A stretch of DNA of 64,000 bases from Odoribacter splanchnicus DSM 20712 (GCF_000190535.1 NC_015160.1:1922001-1986000), one strand, 5' to 3'. Positions 26,769 through 36,498 are shown, counted from the first letter of the stretch. Numbers and translations are program-made. Notes: generated from the letters alone by a model not told the origin.

Positions 26769-28114
26769 TACCCGAAAAATTTAATTATATCATTTACATT
26801 AGCCAGAATAAATAAGCCGAAGATAAAAATCATGCCTGTAATCTGAGCATACTCCATAAATTTCTCTCCCGGTTTACGACGGGTAACCACTTCATACAAC
26901 AGGAACAAGACATGTCCTCCGTCCAAAGCCGGAATAGGCAGAATATTCACGACGGCCAGCATGATCGAGATCAAAGCGGTCAGTTCCCAGAAAGAATGCC
27001 AATTCCAATACCCCGGGAAAATGTTGGCGATCGAAGCCATCCCACCGACCGACTTATAAGCGGTATCTCCCTGAGAAAAGAGTAATTTCAGCTGTTTCAC
27101 GTAAGAACCGAGTTGTCCGATCCCCATCTCGATTCCGGCAGGAATTGCTTCTGCCAGTGTATATTTCTGAGTCGCCAATTCATAGGCATTGGCAGTCAGC
27201 AAAGGATAAAAACCGAATTTTCCGTCTTCCCCCAAAGCAAAAGCATAAGACAATGTATCCGTTCCCCGCAATACGGTCGTTTCCACCCGCTTTCCTTTAT
27301 TGGCGGCGAGCAAATCCGAAAATTCATCGTAGAAACGAAAAGTGTGTCCGTTGACAGACAGAATCTTATCCCCTTTTCGCATACCTGCATCATAAGCCAC
27401 AGAATAATCCCCGAAGTCCTGTATCTCGATTCCATCGACCGGGATACGGGGAGTGAGCAGCGGATTCAGCTTGAAACTCTTGGACGATAATTCCAGCAGC
27501 GTAGCAATAAAGTCATCCGGAATATCCAGAGAAACTTGCTCTCCATTGCGCAATACCTGAATAGTCTTGGAACGATTGAACAATATTTCGGGAAGCACAT
27601 CGTCAAAACGGACCACTTCTTTATTGTCGAGAGCAACGATAATATCACCGTTTCGCATTCCGATATTTTTGAAGACGCTGTCGCATACCACTCCGTAAGT
27701 GACGTTTTTTGCAGGAAGATAGGTCTCCCCCCAGGTGAATAGGATGCCGATATAAATGACAAAAGCCAGTAAGACGTTCACCAATACCCCGCCCAACATA
27801 ATCAGCAAGCGTTGCCAGGCCGGTTTAGCCCGGAATTCCCAAGGCTGAGCCGGTTGTTTCATCTGCTCGGTATCCATCGATTCATCGATCATTCCGGCGA
27901 TCTTCACATATCCACCCAACGGCAACCAACCGACTCCATACTCGGTCTCTCCCTTTTTAAATTTAAATAAAGAGAACCAGGGATTAAAAAACATATAAAA
28001 CTTTTCTACCCGGGTCTTAAACAACTTCGCAAACAAAAAGTGTCCGAATTCGTGGAACAAAACCAGGATAGAAAGACTCAAGACAAATTGTACTATTTTT
28101 ATAAAAATATCCAT
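26768..28114 (-). CDS. rseP: RIP site-2 zinc metalloprotease
   Basis: RseP cleaves membrane-bound anti-sigma factors and remnant signal peptides within the membrane. This 448-residue protein has the zinc site HEFGH in the first membrane segment and the second motif NILPIPALDGGHVLF near the C-terminus, with two PDZ domains between them (around VCDSVFKNIGMRNGDIIVALD and AYDAGMRKGDKILSVNGH). The frame is open to 28213, but the first 33 residues have no counterpart, and MDIFIKIVQFVLSL at 28114 is the usual start. It lies 52 bp downstream of dxr and is followed directly by the AhpD-like gene. Confidence 0.95.
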   Translation of the reverse strand: MDIFIKIVQFVLSLSILVLFHEFGHFLFAKLFKTRVEKFYMFFNPWFSLFKFKKGETEYGVGWLPLGGYVKIAGMIDESMDTEQMKQPAQPWEFRAKPAWQRLLIMLGGVLVNVLLAFVIYIGILFTWGETYLPAKNVTYGVVCDSVFKNIGMRNGDIIVALDNKEVVRFDDVLPEILFNRSKTIQVLRNGEQVSLDIPDDFIATLLELSSKSFKLNPLLTPRIPVDGIEIQDFGDYSVAYDAGMRKGDKILSVNGHTFRFYDEFSDLLAANKGKRVETTVLRGTDTLSYAFALGEDGKFGFYPLLTANAYELATQKYTLAEAIPAGIEMGIGQLGSYVKQLKLLFSQGDTAYKSVGGMASIANIFPGYWNWHSFWELTALISIMLAVVNILPIPALDGGHVLFLLYEVVTRRKPGEKFMEYAQITGMIFIFGLFILANVNDIIKFFG

Positions 28115-28166
28115 GATATGAGGTAAAAAGTAAAAGGTTAAAGTTAAAAGACTATAAGCTAGAAAG

Positions 28167-29333
28167 CTATAGAGGAGGTATTTTGGGGGATACATTTTTC
28201 CTGGCGATTTCACGGGTCAGGCGATCGGTTTCCATATAATCCTCCAAAGTCGGTTTCTTCAGGAAATCTACTTGTTGCATTGTTTTTTCGATCAGATCGG
28301 ACATACCGGTGAAAGACAGGCGCCCTTGCAGGAAGGCAGCCACAGCGACTTCATTGGCCGCATTCAGGATACAGGGCATGTTTCCGCCTTGCCGCATAGC
28401 CTCGTAAGCCAATCCAAGGTTACGAAAGGTTTTCTCGTCAGGCTGTTCGAAAGTCAGGGAATGACATACCTTGAAATCCAAACGTCCGAAATCAGCTGTA
28501 GTCCGTTCGGGGAAAGTCAGGGCATACTGAATCGGCAGCCGCATATCCGGCACTCCGAGCTGGGCTTTCACGCAGCCATCCGTAAACTGCACCATCGAAT
28601 GAACGATAGATTGGGGATGCACCACCACTTCGATTTGTTCGGGTTTCATGCCGAACAACCATTTGGCTTCGATCACTTCAAACCCTTTGTTCATCATAGA
28701 AGCCGAATCGATCGTCACCTTAGCACCCATATGCCAGTTAGGGTGTTTCAAAGCATCGGCAGGAGTCACCTTTTCCAAAAAAGCCCGGTCTTTTCCCCGG
28801 AAAGGACCTCCGGAAGCGGTCAAAATCAGTTTTTCGGCTTTACTCCGGCTCTCTCCGGCCAAACACTGGAAGATGGCAGAATGTTCCGAATCGACAGGCA
28901 GAATAGCTACCCGATGTTCTGCGACCGATTCGTTGACCAATTCTCCGGCTACGACCAGAGTCTCTTTGTTAGCCAAAGCAATATTTTTTCCGGCTTTAAT
29001 GGCATTTACCGTCGGGATTAAACCGCTGTATCCGACTAAAGCTGTCACCACCAGATCGACGTCTGCAAAAGTCACGATCTGGGCAAGCGCATCGGCTCCG
29101 GCAAATACTTTTATATCTTCATGTTGTAAGGCATCGCGCAGAAGCGGATATTTCTCCTCATTGGCAATCACCACACTATCCGGGTGGAATTTCAATGCCT
29201 GTTCGATCAATAAATCGACATGATTATTGGCTGTCAGCACTTCGACACTGAACCGTTCGGGATTGGCTTCCACCACTTCCAGCGTCTGTGTTCCGATCGA
29301 TCCTGTCGAACCTAATATCGCAATCTTTCTCAT
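28167..29333 (-). CDS. dxr: 1-deoxy-D-xylulose 5-phosphate reductoisomerase
   Basis: Dxr (IspC) converts DXP to 2-C-methyl-D-erythritol 4-phosphate with NADPH, the committed step of the MEP isoprenoid route. The 388-residue enzyme has the N-terminal Rossmann motif ILGSTGSIGTQTLEV, the NKETLVVAGELV region, the metal-binding VDSEHSAIFQ, and GGPFRGK with HPNWHMGAKVTIDSASMMNKG in the active site. Its length is normal. The dxr-rseP order seen here is common in Bacteroidales. Confidence 0.97.
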   Translation of the reverse strand: MRKIAILGSTGSIGTQTLEVVEANPERFSVEVLTANNHVDLLIEQALKFHPDSVVIANEEKYPLLRDALQHEDIKVFAGADALAQIVTFADVDLVVTALVGYSGLIPTVNAIKAGKNIALANKETLVVAGELVNESVAEHRVAILPVDSEHSAIFQCLAGESRSKAEKLILTASGGPFRGKDRAFLEKVTPADALKHPNWHMGAKVTIDSASMMNKGFEVIEAKWLFGMKPEQIEVVVHPQSIVHSMVQFTDGCVKAQLGVPDMRLPIQYALTFPERTTADFGRLDFKVCHSLTFEQPDEKTFRNLGLAYEAMRQGGNMPCILNAANEVAVAAFLQGRLSFTGMSDLIEKTMQQVDFLKKPTLEDYMETDRLTREIARKNVSPKIPPL

Positions 29334-29386
29334 ATATTCATTCTTCCAAACCGAAATTGCCGAAACAACTTCCGGTTACCGATTCT

Positions 29387-30247
29387 TTATTTAAACTTAA
29401 TAAAATTCTCCGGGTTGAGCGGATTACCTGCCCGCCACAATTCAAAATGCAAATGGGGGCCGCTGGACTCCTCTCCGGTATTTCCCACTACCCCCAGGAC
29501 CTCTCCGGCCCTGACATAATCTCCCTGTTTTTTCAATAGGATAGAATTGTGTTTGTATACAGAAATCAGGTCGTTGGTATGTTGCACCTGGATCACATAT
29601 CCGGTCTTCACCGTCCAATCGGTAAAAATCACGACCCCATCCAATACCGCAGCCACCTTAGCATTGGCTTTCGCCACAATATCAGTGCCGTAATGCCGTT
29701 TCTTCTCATCGAAGCTTTGGGTTACAATTCCTTCCACAGGCGGGAAAAAATGATAATAATCGTGGTTTTGTTCTTTCATTCCCAGCGATAGATTAAAGCG
29801 TTCACGCTCTTCGATAGCAGCCCGGAATTCATTTTCCTGTTCGCTGATCTGAAATCGGATGGTATCGTTCCGGTAGCGCGCCGTATCCTCCCGCGAACGT
29901 TCGAGGGAAGTGGTATCTCCCCCATTCAAAACCAACCGGATGGATTTGAAAAAGCGGTCTCTCTTCAGCAATTCATTCTCCAGCGAATCTACCCGGAGCG
30001 CATTTTGGGCGATCATCTGCCGCATATTTCCATCCGGATAGCCAGGAATAAATTCCCGCAAGTCGGTGAAAGCTATCAATAAAATGGTCAGAACGACCAA
30101 AATTACCGCCAGCACACTCAATGCAGTCAATACATGCAACTGGGACAATCTGAAATTGAACACCTCCTCATAAGAAGTCTCGTTAATGACAGAAAGTTTA
30201 TATTTATATTTCAGACGATCCCAAAGTCTTACTTTTTCTTTAGCCAT
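29387..30247 (-). CDS. M23-family membrane-anchored peptidoglycan endopeptidase
   Basis: The 286-residue protein has a short cytoplasmic N-terminus, one membrane segment (about residues 36-60), a charged coiled-coil region (about 75-160), and a LytM/M23 domain with HYGTDI supplying the first His and Asp and HLHFELW supplying the second His pair. Members cut cross-links in peptidoglycan or activate amidases. The zinc ligands all appear intact. It is transcribed in the same direction as dxr but 53 bp away, and it may start its own transcript. Confidence 0.92.
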   Translation of the reverse strand: MAKEKVRLWDRLKYKYKLSVINETSYEEVFNFRLSQLHVLTALSVLAVILVVLTILLIAFTDLREFIPGYPDGNMRQMIAQNALRVDSLENELLKRDRFFKSIRLVLNGGDTTSLERSREDTARYRNDTIRFQISEQENEFRAAIEERERFNLSLGMKEQNHDYYHFFPPVEGIVTQSFDEKKRHYGTDIVAKANAKVAAVLDGVVIFTDWTVKTGYVIQVQHTNDLISVYKHNSILLKKQGDYVRAGEVLGVVGNTGEESSGPHLHFELWRAGNPLNPENFIKFK

Positions 30248-30271
30248 GCCCCGATTTTTTAGCTTCCAAAA

Positions 30272-30538
30272 TTACAACAAAAAAATCAATGTCGCAATGA
30301 CCGATCGTTTATAACTCATCAAAAGCAATGTATCGTTAAGCCACACTTCAGGATAACCTTCTACTCTGACAGGGAGAGGTTGTTCTATATTCACTCCGTT
30401 ATCGGGAGAGTAATTTAAATATTTGGCTCCATTGAGATCGATAATATCAAAAGAAGAATTTTTTTTATTTGAACAGAAGATTGCAAGTTGACATATTCCC
30501 CCGGCCCTTTTCCATTCTTTCCAATTTGATAAAGAAAA
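30272..30538 (-). pseudogene. Decayed gene remnant in the M23-MscS gap
   Basis: One minus-strand frame is open for 88 codons, from after an in-frame TAA at 30539-30541 to a TAA at 30272-30274, and reads like protein: it includes SSFDIIDLNGAKYLNYSP and VRVEGYPEVWLNDTLLLM. It has no early ATG. An eight-A run (30459-30466) separates it from another frame that reads IKKILLLILSIS, which looks like a signal peptide, so a frameshift in a secreted-protein gene is possible. No family recognised. The rest of the gap (30539-30839) is A/T-rich and holds an inverted repeat. Confidence 0.35.
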
Positions 30539-30651
30539 TTACCCGAAGAATGGTATTATTATATTAAAGAAAGAAAAAAGTACCAATTAATACTGATGAT
30601 TTTGGCTTCTTTCTTTTTTCTTTTATATTTTTACATTAATAATTGATTATA

Positions 30652-30689
30652 GTATCGAAGAATATGGCTATGCAACTATTCTTCGATAC
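30652..30689. repeat. Perfect 13-bp inverted repeat
   Basis: GTATCGAAGAATA (30652-30664) and its exact complement (30677-30689) flank a 12-nt loop. No T-run follows on either strand, so a simple intrinsic terminator is unlikely. A second, purine/pyrimidine-rich pair (AAAGAAAAAAG and complement) lies about 50-80 bp to the left. Confidence 0.7.
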
Positions 30690-30839
30690 ACTATTTCTAA
30701 TTAGGTATATTGAATAAAACGGTGTATTTTATAATTATTCTCTTTATCGGACATGTTTTTTTCAGTTAAAAGAGCCGTGACCGAAACCGCCTTTTTAGTC
30801 GTCACAACAGATAACCCGAACTGCCGTATACGCAGTTAA

Positions 30840-32069
30840 TCACGATTGGTTTTCCCCACCCACATACATGGATTTATATTCGAACACTTTCAGTCCGAAT
30901 TCGGGTAATACCGCCATGATATGGTCGAAAATATCGGCCTGGACTTTTTCATAGGTCACCCACTCCTGAATAGCCGAGAAGCAATAAATCTGGATGGGCA
31001 TACCGGTCGGGCCGGGTTGTAATTGGCGGACCATATGTGTCATATTCGTATTGATATCGGGATTAGCTTCGATCCATGCATCCATATAATAACGGAATAT
31101 ACCGATATTGGTCAGCTTACGCTCATCCAGAATCGTAATTTTATCTTTATTGATATCTCCCAGTTTAGCGACCATCTGATCGATATAATCTTTCAGGAAG
31201 GCCGAAGAAGCAAATTTTACGACTTCGTCATGACTCAAAAAATGAACCGAATCGATATCGATATTGATACTCCGCATAATTCTCCGTCCCGGCGATTCCT
31301 GCATTCCCCGCCAGTTGGTGAAAGATTCCGACACCAACTGATAAGTGGGTACCATCGAAATAGTCATATCCCAATTCTGCACTTTGACGGTGTACAGATT
31401 CACTTCCAACACAACTCCATTGGCATTATTCTTATCCATCTGAATCCAGTCGCCGATGCGGATCATATTATTGGAAGTCAGCTGGATTCCGGCAACGAAT
31501 CCCAGGATCGAATCCTTGAAGATCAAAAGCAGCACCGCGGCAAAAGCACTCAAACCGACAATCAGGTGTTCCGGCGATTTATTCACCAGCACACTGACGA
31601 CGGTAATCACCACAACCGTATACAAAAACACCTTGATCAACTGGATAAAAAAAGTAATCGGACGATTTTTCGAAACCGGATAGCTCTCATAAATTTTGTT
31701 GATCGCATTCAATAAAGAAGTAATGATAAACAGGGTAACGATAATCAACCAGATATCTACCAGGCGCCGAAGGACATATTTATATTCCCAGGTAATAAAA
31801 GTGAGAACGATATAAGCTGTAAAAGGAGGGATCAGGGAAGCCAATTTTCGGAAAAAACCCTGATCGTAGAGGATATCGTCCCAAGTACTTTTGGTCTTTC
31901 CTACAACTTTTTTCAAGAGTTTGGAGAGCCATTTCCTGGAAATAATATAAATCAGAATGGCAACGGTAATCGTTATCGCCATTTTTATTAGAGTGCTTTC
32001 GTCATCTGTCATTCCGACTTTTTCAGTCCAGGCGGATACCCGATGCAAAAAAGAAACAGAGTCTCTCAT
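30840..32069 (-). CDS. MscS-family mechanosensitive ion channel (YbdG/MscM-like)
   Basis: The 409-residue protein has five hydrophobic segments followed by the MscS pore helix and beta domain. The pore region reads GLSAFAAVLLLIFKDSILGFVAGIQL, and RIGDWIQMDKNNANGVVLEVNLYTVKV is the conserved beta-domain entrance. The length and the extended C-terminal domain fit the YbdG-type subgroup rather than the short MscS. It should open when the inner membrane is stretched and release solutes during hypo-osmotic shock. A small inverted repeat AACTGC/GCAGTT (30819-30837) follows its stop. Confidence 0.9.
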   Translation of the reverse strand: MRDSVSFLHRVSAWTEKVGMTDDESTLIKMAITITVAILIYIISRKWLSKLLKKVVGKTKSTWDDILYDQGFFRKLASLIPPFTAYIVLTFITWEYKYVLRRLVDIWLIIVTLFIITSLLNAINKIYESYPVSKNRPITFFIQLIKVFLYTVVVITVVSVLVNKSPEHLIVGLSAFAAVLLLIFKDSILGFVAGIQLTSNNMIRIGDWIQMDKNNANGVVLEVNLYTVKVQNWDMTISMVPTYQLVSESFTNWRGMQESPGRRIMRSINIDIDSVHFLSHDEVVKFASSAFLKDYIDQMVAKLGDINKDKITILDERKLTNIGIFRYYMDAWIEANPDINTNMTHMVRQLQPGPTGMPIQIYCFSAIQEWVTYEKVQADIFDHIMAVLPEFGLKVFEYKSMYVGGENQS

Positions 32070-32187
32070 AAGTATGATATGTTAAAATATTGTTTATGCT
32101 CAATCTGAGCTTTTTACAGGAATAGCGGTCCCTTATTAAATTTAAGTTAAATCCCTTATTGTATTTATATTTGATCGTAAATAAAGC

Positions 32188-32195
32188 TACTTTTG
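32188..32195 (+). promoter_or_regulatory. Putative -7 box of the M16 peptidase gene
   Basis: TACTTTTG matches TAnnTTTG and lies 23 bp before the ATG at 32219. A TTTG at 32170-32173 is too close to serve as a normal -33 element. Confidence 0.45.
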
Positions 32196-32218
32196 TTTCG
32201 AATCATAAAAATTTAACT

Positions 32219-35029
32219 ATGAAAAGACTATTTATTTTAATTACATTTTCCTGTTTATTATTCCTGCAAGGAAGTTTTGCACAGGTCGATCTTCAGGCCC
32301 CGCTTCCTCAAGATCCGAATATTGTAACGGGAAAGCTCCCCAACGGTATAGTGTATTACCTGCGTCACAATGAAGAACCCAAAGGCAGAGCGAGTTTCTA
32401 CATCATACGTAATGCCGGAGCCCTGCTCGAAAACGATGAACAAGACGGTCTGGCCCACTTCCTGGAACACATGGCCTTTCAGGGAACCAAGAATTTCCCT
32501 GGGAAAGGTATCATCACCTCTCTGGAAAAGCACGGAGTTTCTTTCGGCCGTAACATCAATGCTTACACTGCACAAAATGAAACGGTCTACAATCTGAGCG
32601 ATGTACCGACAAACAGCGAATCTCTGTTAGACACCTGCCTGTTGATTCTGCACGACTGGTCTTACTATCTTACCCTGGAAGACGACGAAATCGATGCTGA
32701 GCGCGGAGTGATCACCGAAGAATGGAGAACCCGCCGGACACCGCAATTCCGGATTCAAAAACAGATGTTCCCGGTACTTTTCAAAGATTCAAAATACGCC
32801 ATTCGGGACGTTATCGGTAATTTAGATGTAATCAAAAATTTCAAATACCAGACTATCCGTGATTTTTATCATGAATGGTACCGGACAGACCTGGAAGCCA
32901 TAGCAATCGTCGGCGATTTCGATGTAGCTAAAATGGAACAAAAAGTAAAAGAATTGTTCAGTAAAATCCCTGCTGTAGAAAATCCGACTCCCCGTCCTTT
33001 CTACGAAATTCCCGAACACGACGAGATGTATTATTGCCTGGCAACCGACAAAGAAGTACAGCAATCTTCTATTCAGATCGTGACCCTGTTACCCGGTACT
33101 CCGGCAACAGAAAAGAATAAATTGGCTTATTTTAAAGATAACATAATCAACTCTTTCTACAATCAGATGGCCGGAGCACGGATCAGCGAAATGATGCAGA
33201 AAGGTAATCCTCCCTTTATCAACGGAGGTTTCGGATTCGATGGTTTTGTGAGAGGTTATAATGCTTATAACATCAACACAACGGCCAAACCCAACGAAGA
33301 AGACGTTGCCCTGGAAGCCATCTTAACCGAAAATGAAAGAATCCGGCGGTTCGGTTTCACCCCGAGTGAACTGGAACGGGTAAAAACCAATATGCTGGTC
33401 GGCCTGGAATCGGCTTATAAAGAAAAAGACAAAACCGGTAACGAAAGTTATATCGGGGAAATGCAAGCGAATTTCCTGGAACAGGAACCGATCGTAGATT
33501 TCGATTTCTATTACAATGCTGTCAAACAAATTATTCCGACCATTACCGTAGAAGAGGTATCTGCACGGGCTAAAGAGTGGAATACCGATAAAAACCGTAC
33601 AGTAGTCGTTTCCGGTCCGTCAGAGAATGCCAAGCACCTGACCCGGGAAGAAGTAACCGCTATTATGGATAAGGTTGCTAAAAAAGAGATAGAACCCTAT
33701 CGCGACGAAGTAACCGATGCAACATTGATCAGCGAAGAATTACCGGGTTCAAAAATCGTTTCTACCAAGAAACTTCCCTTATTCGATGCAGAAGAATGGA
33801 CACTGGCCAATGGAGCGAAAGTAGTCTTCCGTAAAGCAGATTACGAAAAAGATGCCGTATCACTGACTTCTTACAGCAAAGGAGGAACTTCACTTTACGA
33901 TATAGACATGCTTCCTTCCGCCAATAACGCTGCTGCATTTGTAGGAGCTTACGGTTTAGGAGATTTCGATGCAACCACTTTAAGAAAAATCCTGACCGGG
34001 AAGATGGCTTTCTGCGGAGTTTCTATCAACGGTTTGTCGGAATCTGTCAGCGGTAGCTCTACACCTCAGGATTTCGAAACCATGCTTCAATTGTTGTATC
34101 TGCGTTTCGAAAAACCCCGTTTCGACAAGGAAGCCCATGAAGCTATGATGAGCCGCAACAGGGCCTCTATCGCCAATATGGAGAAGAATCCGCAGAAAAT
34201 CATGAAAGATTCGATTAGTCTGATCATGAGTAACTACAATCCGCGTACTCTGCTCTTCAACGAAAAATACCTGGATCAGATCAGTATCGAAAAGATCGAA
34301 CAGGTTTATCGCGACCGGATTAAAGATGCCAGCGATTTCACCTTCTTCATCGTAGGTAATATCGATACAGAAACGGTAAAACCATTGGTAGAAAAATACA
34401 TCGGTTCATTAAAATCTGAAAACCGGAAAGAAACCTGGCGCGACAACCATGTAAGAGGTCCGAAAGGCAAAACGGTAAAAGAAATCGAATTGGAACTGAC
34501 TACCCCGAAATCGAGCGTGATCACAAATTTCTCTAAAGATATGAAATACAGTGTTTACAACAATATCTGTAATAATATTCTGGAAGGAATCCTGGATTTA
34601 AGATATACCGAAAATATCCGGGAAAAAGAAGGAGGAACTTACGGTGTAGGTGTTCAGGCCGGTTCTGTACGCGAGCCTTACTCCAACTATAGCATGACGA
34701 TGAGCTTCGATTGTGATCCGGACAAGGCACAACATCTGAAATCGTTGATTTATGCCGAATTGGATAAAATCATGAAAGAAGCTCCGACTCCGGAAGAAAT
34801 GAATAAAGTGATCGCCAATATGAAGAAAAACCACGAACAATCCAAAAACCACAACAGCTATTGGATGAATTGTATTACTTCTTATTATATCAGTGGTGTG
34901 AATCCGAACGATCCGAAAAACTTCGATCACATTGTCGATAAACTGCAACCCAAAGACATTCAGAAATTTGCTCAGTCTCTTTTCAAGGGTGCCGATGTTG
35001 TCGATCTGATTTTCAAACCGAAACAATAA
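32219..35029 (+). CDS. Secreted M16 (insulinase/pitrilysin) zinc peptidase
   Basis: The 936-residue protein has a signal peptide ending near GSFAQ and two M16 halves in one chain. The inverted zinc motif is HFLEHMAFQGT in the N-terminal half (His80, Glu83, His84 from this start), with the distal Glu expected near the downstream ENETVYNL/ERGVI segment. The C-terminal half lacks the motif, as is usual. Such peptidases degrade short peptides within a closed chamber, probably in the periplasm. The frame is open from a TTG at 32159, but the ATG at 32219 begins the signal peptide. A strong terminator follows. Confidence 0.93.
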   Translation: MKRLFILITFSCLLFLQGSFAQVDLQAPLPQDPNIVTGKLPNGIVYYLRHNEEPKGRASFYIIRNAGALLENDEQDGLAHFLEHMAFQGTKNFPGKGIITSLEKHGVSFGRNINAYTAQNETVYNLSDVPTNSESLLDTCLLILHDWSYYLTLEDDEIDAERGVITEEWRTRRTPQFRIQKQMFPVLFKDSKYAIRDVIGNLDVIKNFKYQTIRDFYHEWYRTDLEAIAIVGDFDVAKMEQKVKELFSKIPAVENPTPRPFYEIPEHDEMYYCLATDKEVQQSSIQIVTLLPGTPATEKNKLAYFKDNIINSFYNQMAGARISEMMQKGNPPFINGGFGFDGFVRGYNAYNINTTAKPNEEDVALEAILTENERIRRFGFTPSELERVKTNMLVGLESAYKEKDKTGNESYIGEMQANFLEQEPIVDFDFYYNAVKQIIPTITVEEVSARAKEWNTDKNRTVVVSGPSENAKHLTREEVTAIMDKVAKKEIEPYRDEVTDATLISEELPGSKIVSTKKLPLFDAEEWTLANGAKVVFRKADYEKDAVSLTSYSKGGTSLYDIDMLPSANNAAAFVGAYGLGDFDATTLRKILTGKMAFCGVSINGLSESVSGSSTPQDFETMLQLLYLRFEKPRFDKEAHEAMMSRNRASIANMEKNPQKIMKDSISLIMSNYNPRTLLFNEKYLDQISIEKIEQVYRDRIKDASDFTFFIVGNIDTETVKPLVEKYIGSLKSENRKETWRDNHVRGPKGKTVKEIELELTTPKSSVITNFSKDMKYSVYNNICNNILEGILDLRYTENIREKEGGTYGVGVQAGSVREPYSNYSMTMSFDCDPDKAQHLKSLIYAELDKIMKEAPTPEEMNKVIANMKKNHEQSKNHNSYWMNCITSYYISGVNPNDPKNFDHIVDKLQPKDIQKFAQSLFKGADVVDLIFKPKQ

Positions 35030-35048
35030 TCTTCGGGCGAAGCATTTT

Positions 35049-35087
35049 AAATAGGGTGTCAAAAGTGGCACCCTATTTCATTTTTTT
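35049..35087 (+). terminator. Rho-independent terminator after the M16 peptidase gene
   Basis: AAATAGGGTG (35049-35058) pairs with CACCCTATTT (35069-35078); one further wobble and one further C-G pair extend the stem. A run of seven T residues follows. Confidence 0.9.
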
Positions 35088-35143
35088 ATTACATTTACCT
35101 TTTGAAACAGCGTGCTGAATTATTATCTACAAACCCAAATATT

Positions 35144-36346
35144 ATGTCACAAAACAAAACAAATTTTGCTGTGCCTTTGGCATTCGTCGGTATGATGTTT
35201 TTTGCGATCGGATTCGCATTGGGCATCAACTCATTTTTGATTCCGGTATTAAAAGGTGCTTTGTCTCTGCCTTCAGGGGTAGCCTACCTGCTGCTAGCAG
35301 CTACTTTCGTTCCTTTCCTGATTTTCGGCTACCCGGCTTCTGCCACGATTGCCAAAATCGGTTACAAAAGAACAATGGCACTCTCGTTTTTGATTTTTGC
35401 CGTTGCTTTTATTTTATTTGTATTATCAGCTAAATTGGAAAATTTCATTCTTTTCCTCATCGCTTCTTTCGTCAGCGGTGCCGCCAACGCTTATTTACAA
35501 GCATCGGTAAACCCGTACATTACCATTCTGGGACCGATTGAAAGCGCGGCCAAACGAATGAGTATCATGGGTATCTGCAACAAACTGGCATGGCCGGTAG
35601 CTCCTTTGTTTTTCGCACTCGTGGTAGCCGACCAAACCAATGTGCAGACTTCCGATCTGTATCTGCCTTTCTACATCATCATCGGCGTATTTCTATTGTT
35701 AGGTATCATCTCTTTAATGGCTCCGCTTCCCGAAGTAAAAGCTGCCGGAGAAGACGAATCGGATACCGCCAATTGCCCGTATGCAGCAAATAAAACTTCT
35801 ATTTGGCAATTTCCCCACTTGGTTCTGGGTGCACTGACCTTGTTCATTTATGTCGGTGTCGAAACTTTGTCTCTAAGTACAGCCGTCGACTACGCCAAAG
35901 CGTTGAATTTGGAAAATCCCGATTTATATGCCTGGATTCCGAGTATCGGTATGGTCATCGGTTATATTTGCGGTATCATTCTGATTCCGCAATACCTAAC
36001 TCAAGACATGGCAATGAGAATCTGTGCCTGCATCGGTGTAGCCGGTTCTCTGGCCATTGTATTGCTGCCTGCCGAAATATCTATCTGGGCAATCTTCCTG
36101 ATGGCTCTAGGGTGCTCGCTAATGTGGCCGGCATTATGGCCGCTTGCTATGGCAGACCTCGGCAAATTCACCAAATCAGGCAGTGCTCTTCTGACAATGG
36201 CTATCGCCGGAGGAGCCGTTATCCCGACTGTTTTCGGATTTTTGCAAGAAGGTTTGGGGGCACAAGGGGCTTATTGGTTAGCCTTGCCTTGTTTTCTGTT
36301 TATCCTGTATTATGGTGTAGCCGGTTATAAAATCAGAACGAAATAA
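35144..36346 (+). CDS. MFS sugar transporter, FHS (fucose/glucose/galactose) family
   Basis: The 400-residue protein has about twelve membrane segments. MMFFAIGFALGINSFLIPVLK and FVSGAANAYLQASVNPYI with NKLAW are typical of the fucose-galactose-glucose:H+ symporter (FHS) branch of the MFS. It imports a hexose with protons. The track-length frame could begin with a TTG at 35102, but MSQNKTNF at 35144 is an ATG and is the likelier start. It stands alone after a terminator, so regulation is separate from the upstream peptidase. The exact sugar cannot be told. Confidence 0.9.
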   Translation: MSQNKTNFAVPLAFVGMMFFAIGFALGINSFLIPVLKGALSLPSGVAYLLLAATFVPFLIFGYPASATIAKIGYKRTMALSFLIFAVAFILFVLSAKLENFILFLIASFVSGAANAYLQASVNPYITILGPIESAAKRMSIMGICNKLAWPVAPLFFALVVADQTNVQTSDLYLPFYIIIGVFLLLGIISLMAPLPEVKAAGEDESDTANCPYAANKTSIWQFPHLVLGALTLFIYVGVETLSLSTAVDYAKALNLENPDLYAWIPSIGMVIGYICGIILIPQYLTQDMAMRICACIGVAGSLAIVLLPAEISIWAIFLMALGCSLMWPALWPLAMADLGKFTKSGSALLTMAIAGGAVIPTVFGFLQEGLGAQGAYWLALPCFLFILYYGVAGYKIRTK

Positions 36347-36368
36347 AGGTGACACCGAACATTGATCG

Positions 36369-36462
36369 GTTTGTAAAGTTCCAGACCCCTGCGGGATATT
36401 TTCTTAAAGTGACCTCCGGTTCCATGAAGAAAACCCCGCAGGGATCCATAAACTTTAAGAAC
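36369..36462 (+). repeat. Dispersed intergenic repeat, copy 2 (imperfect palindrome)
   Basis: The element is bounded by GTTTGTAAAGTT (36369-36380) and AACTTTAAGAAC (36451-36462), which are inverted copies of each other at 10 of 12 positions. Inside is a perfect 9-bp inverted pair, CCCTGCGGG (36387-36395) and CCCGCAGGG (36435-36443). It shares three ordered words with the minus-strand element at 23838-23984. It fills the 128-bp gap after the MFS gene. The palindromic form suggests a MITE- or REP-like family or a folded RNA. Confidence 0.7.
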
Positions 36463-36498
36463 TTTTACTGACGAATGATTTTCTTTGACAATACCAAC

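Noticed and set aside
36475..36498. Upstream ATG of the CBM9-like gene
   Set aside because: It adds eight residues without support; kept only as an alternative start.
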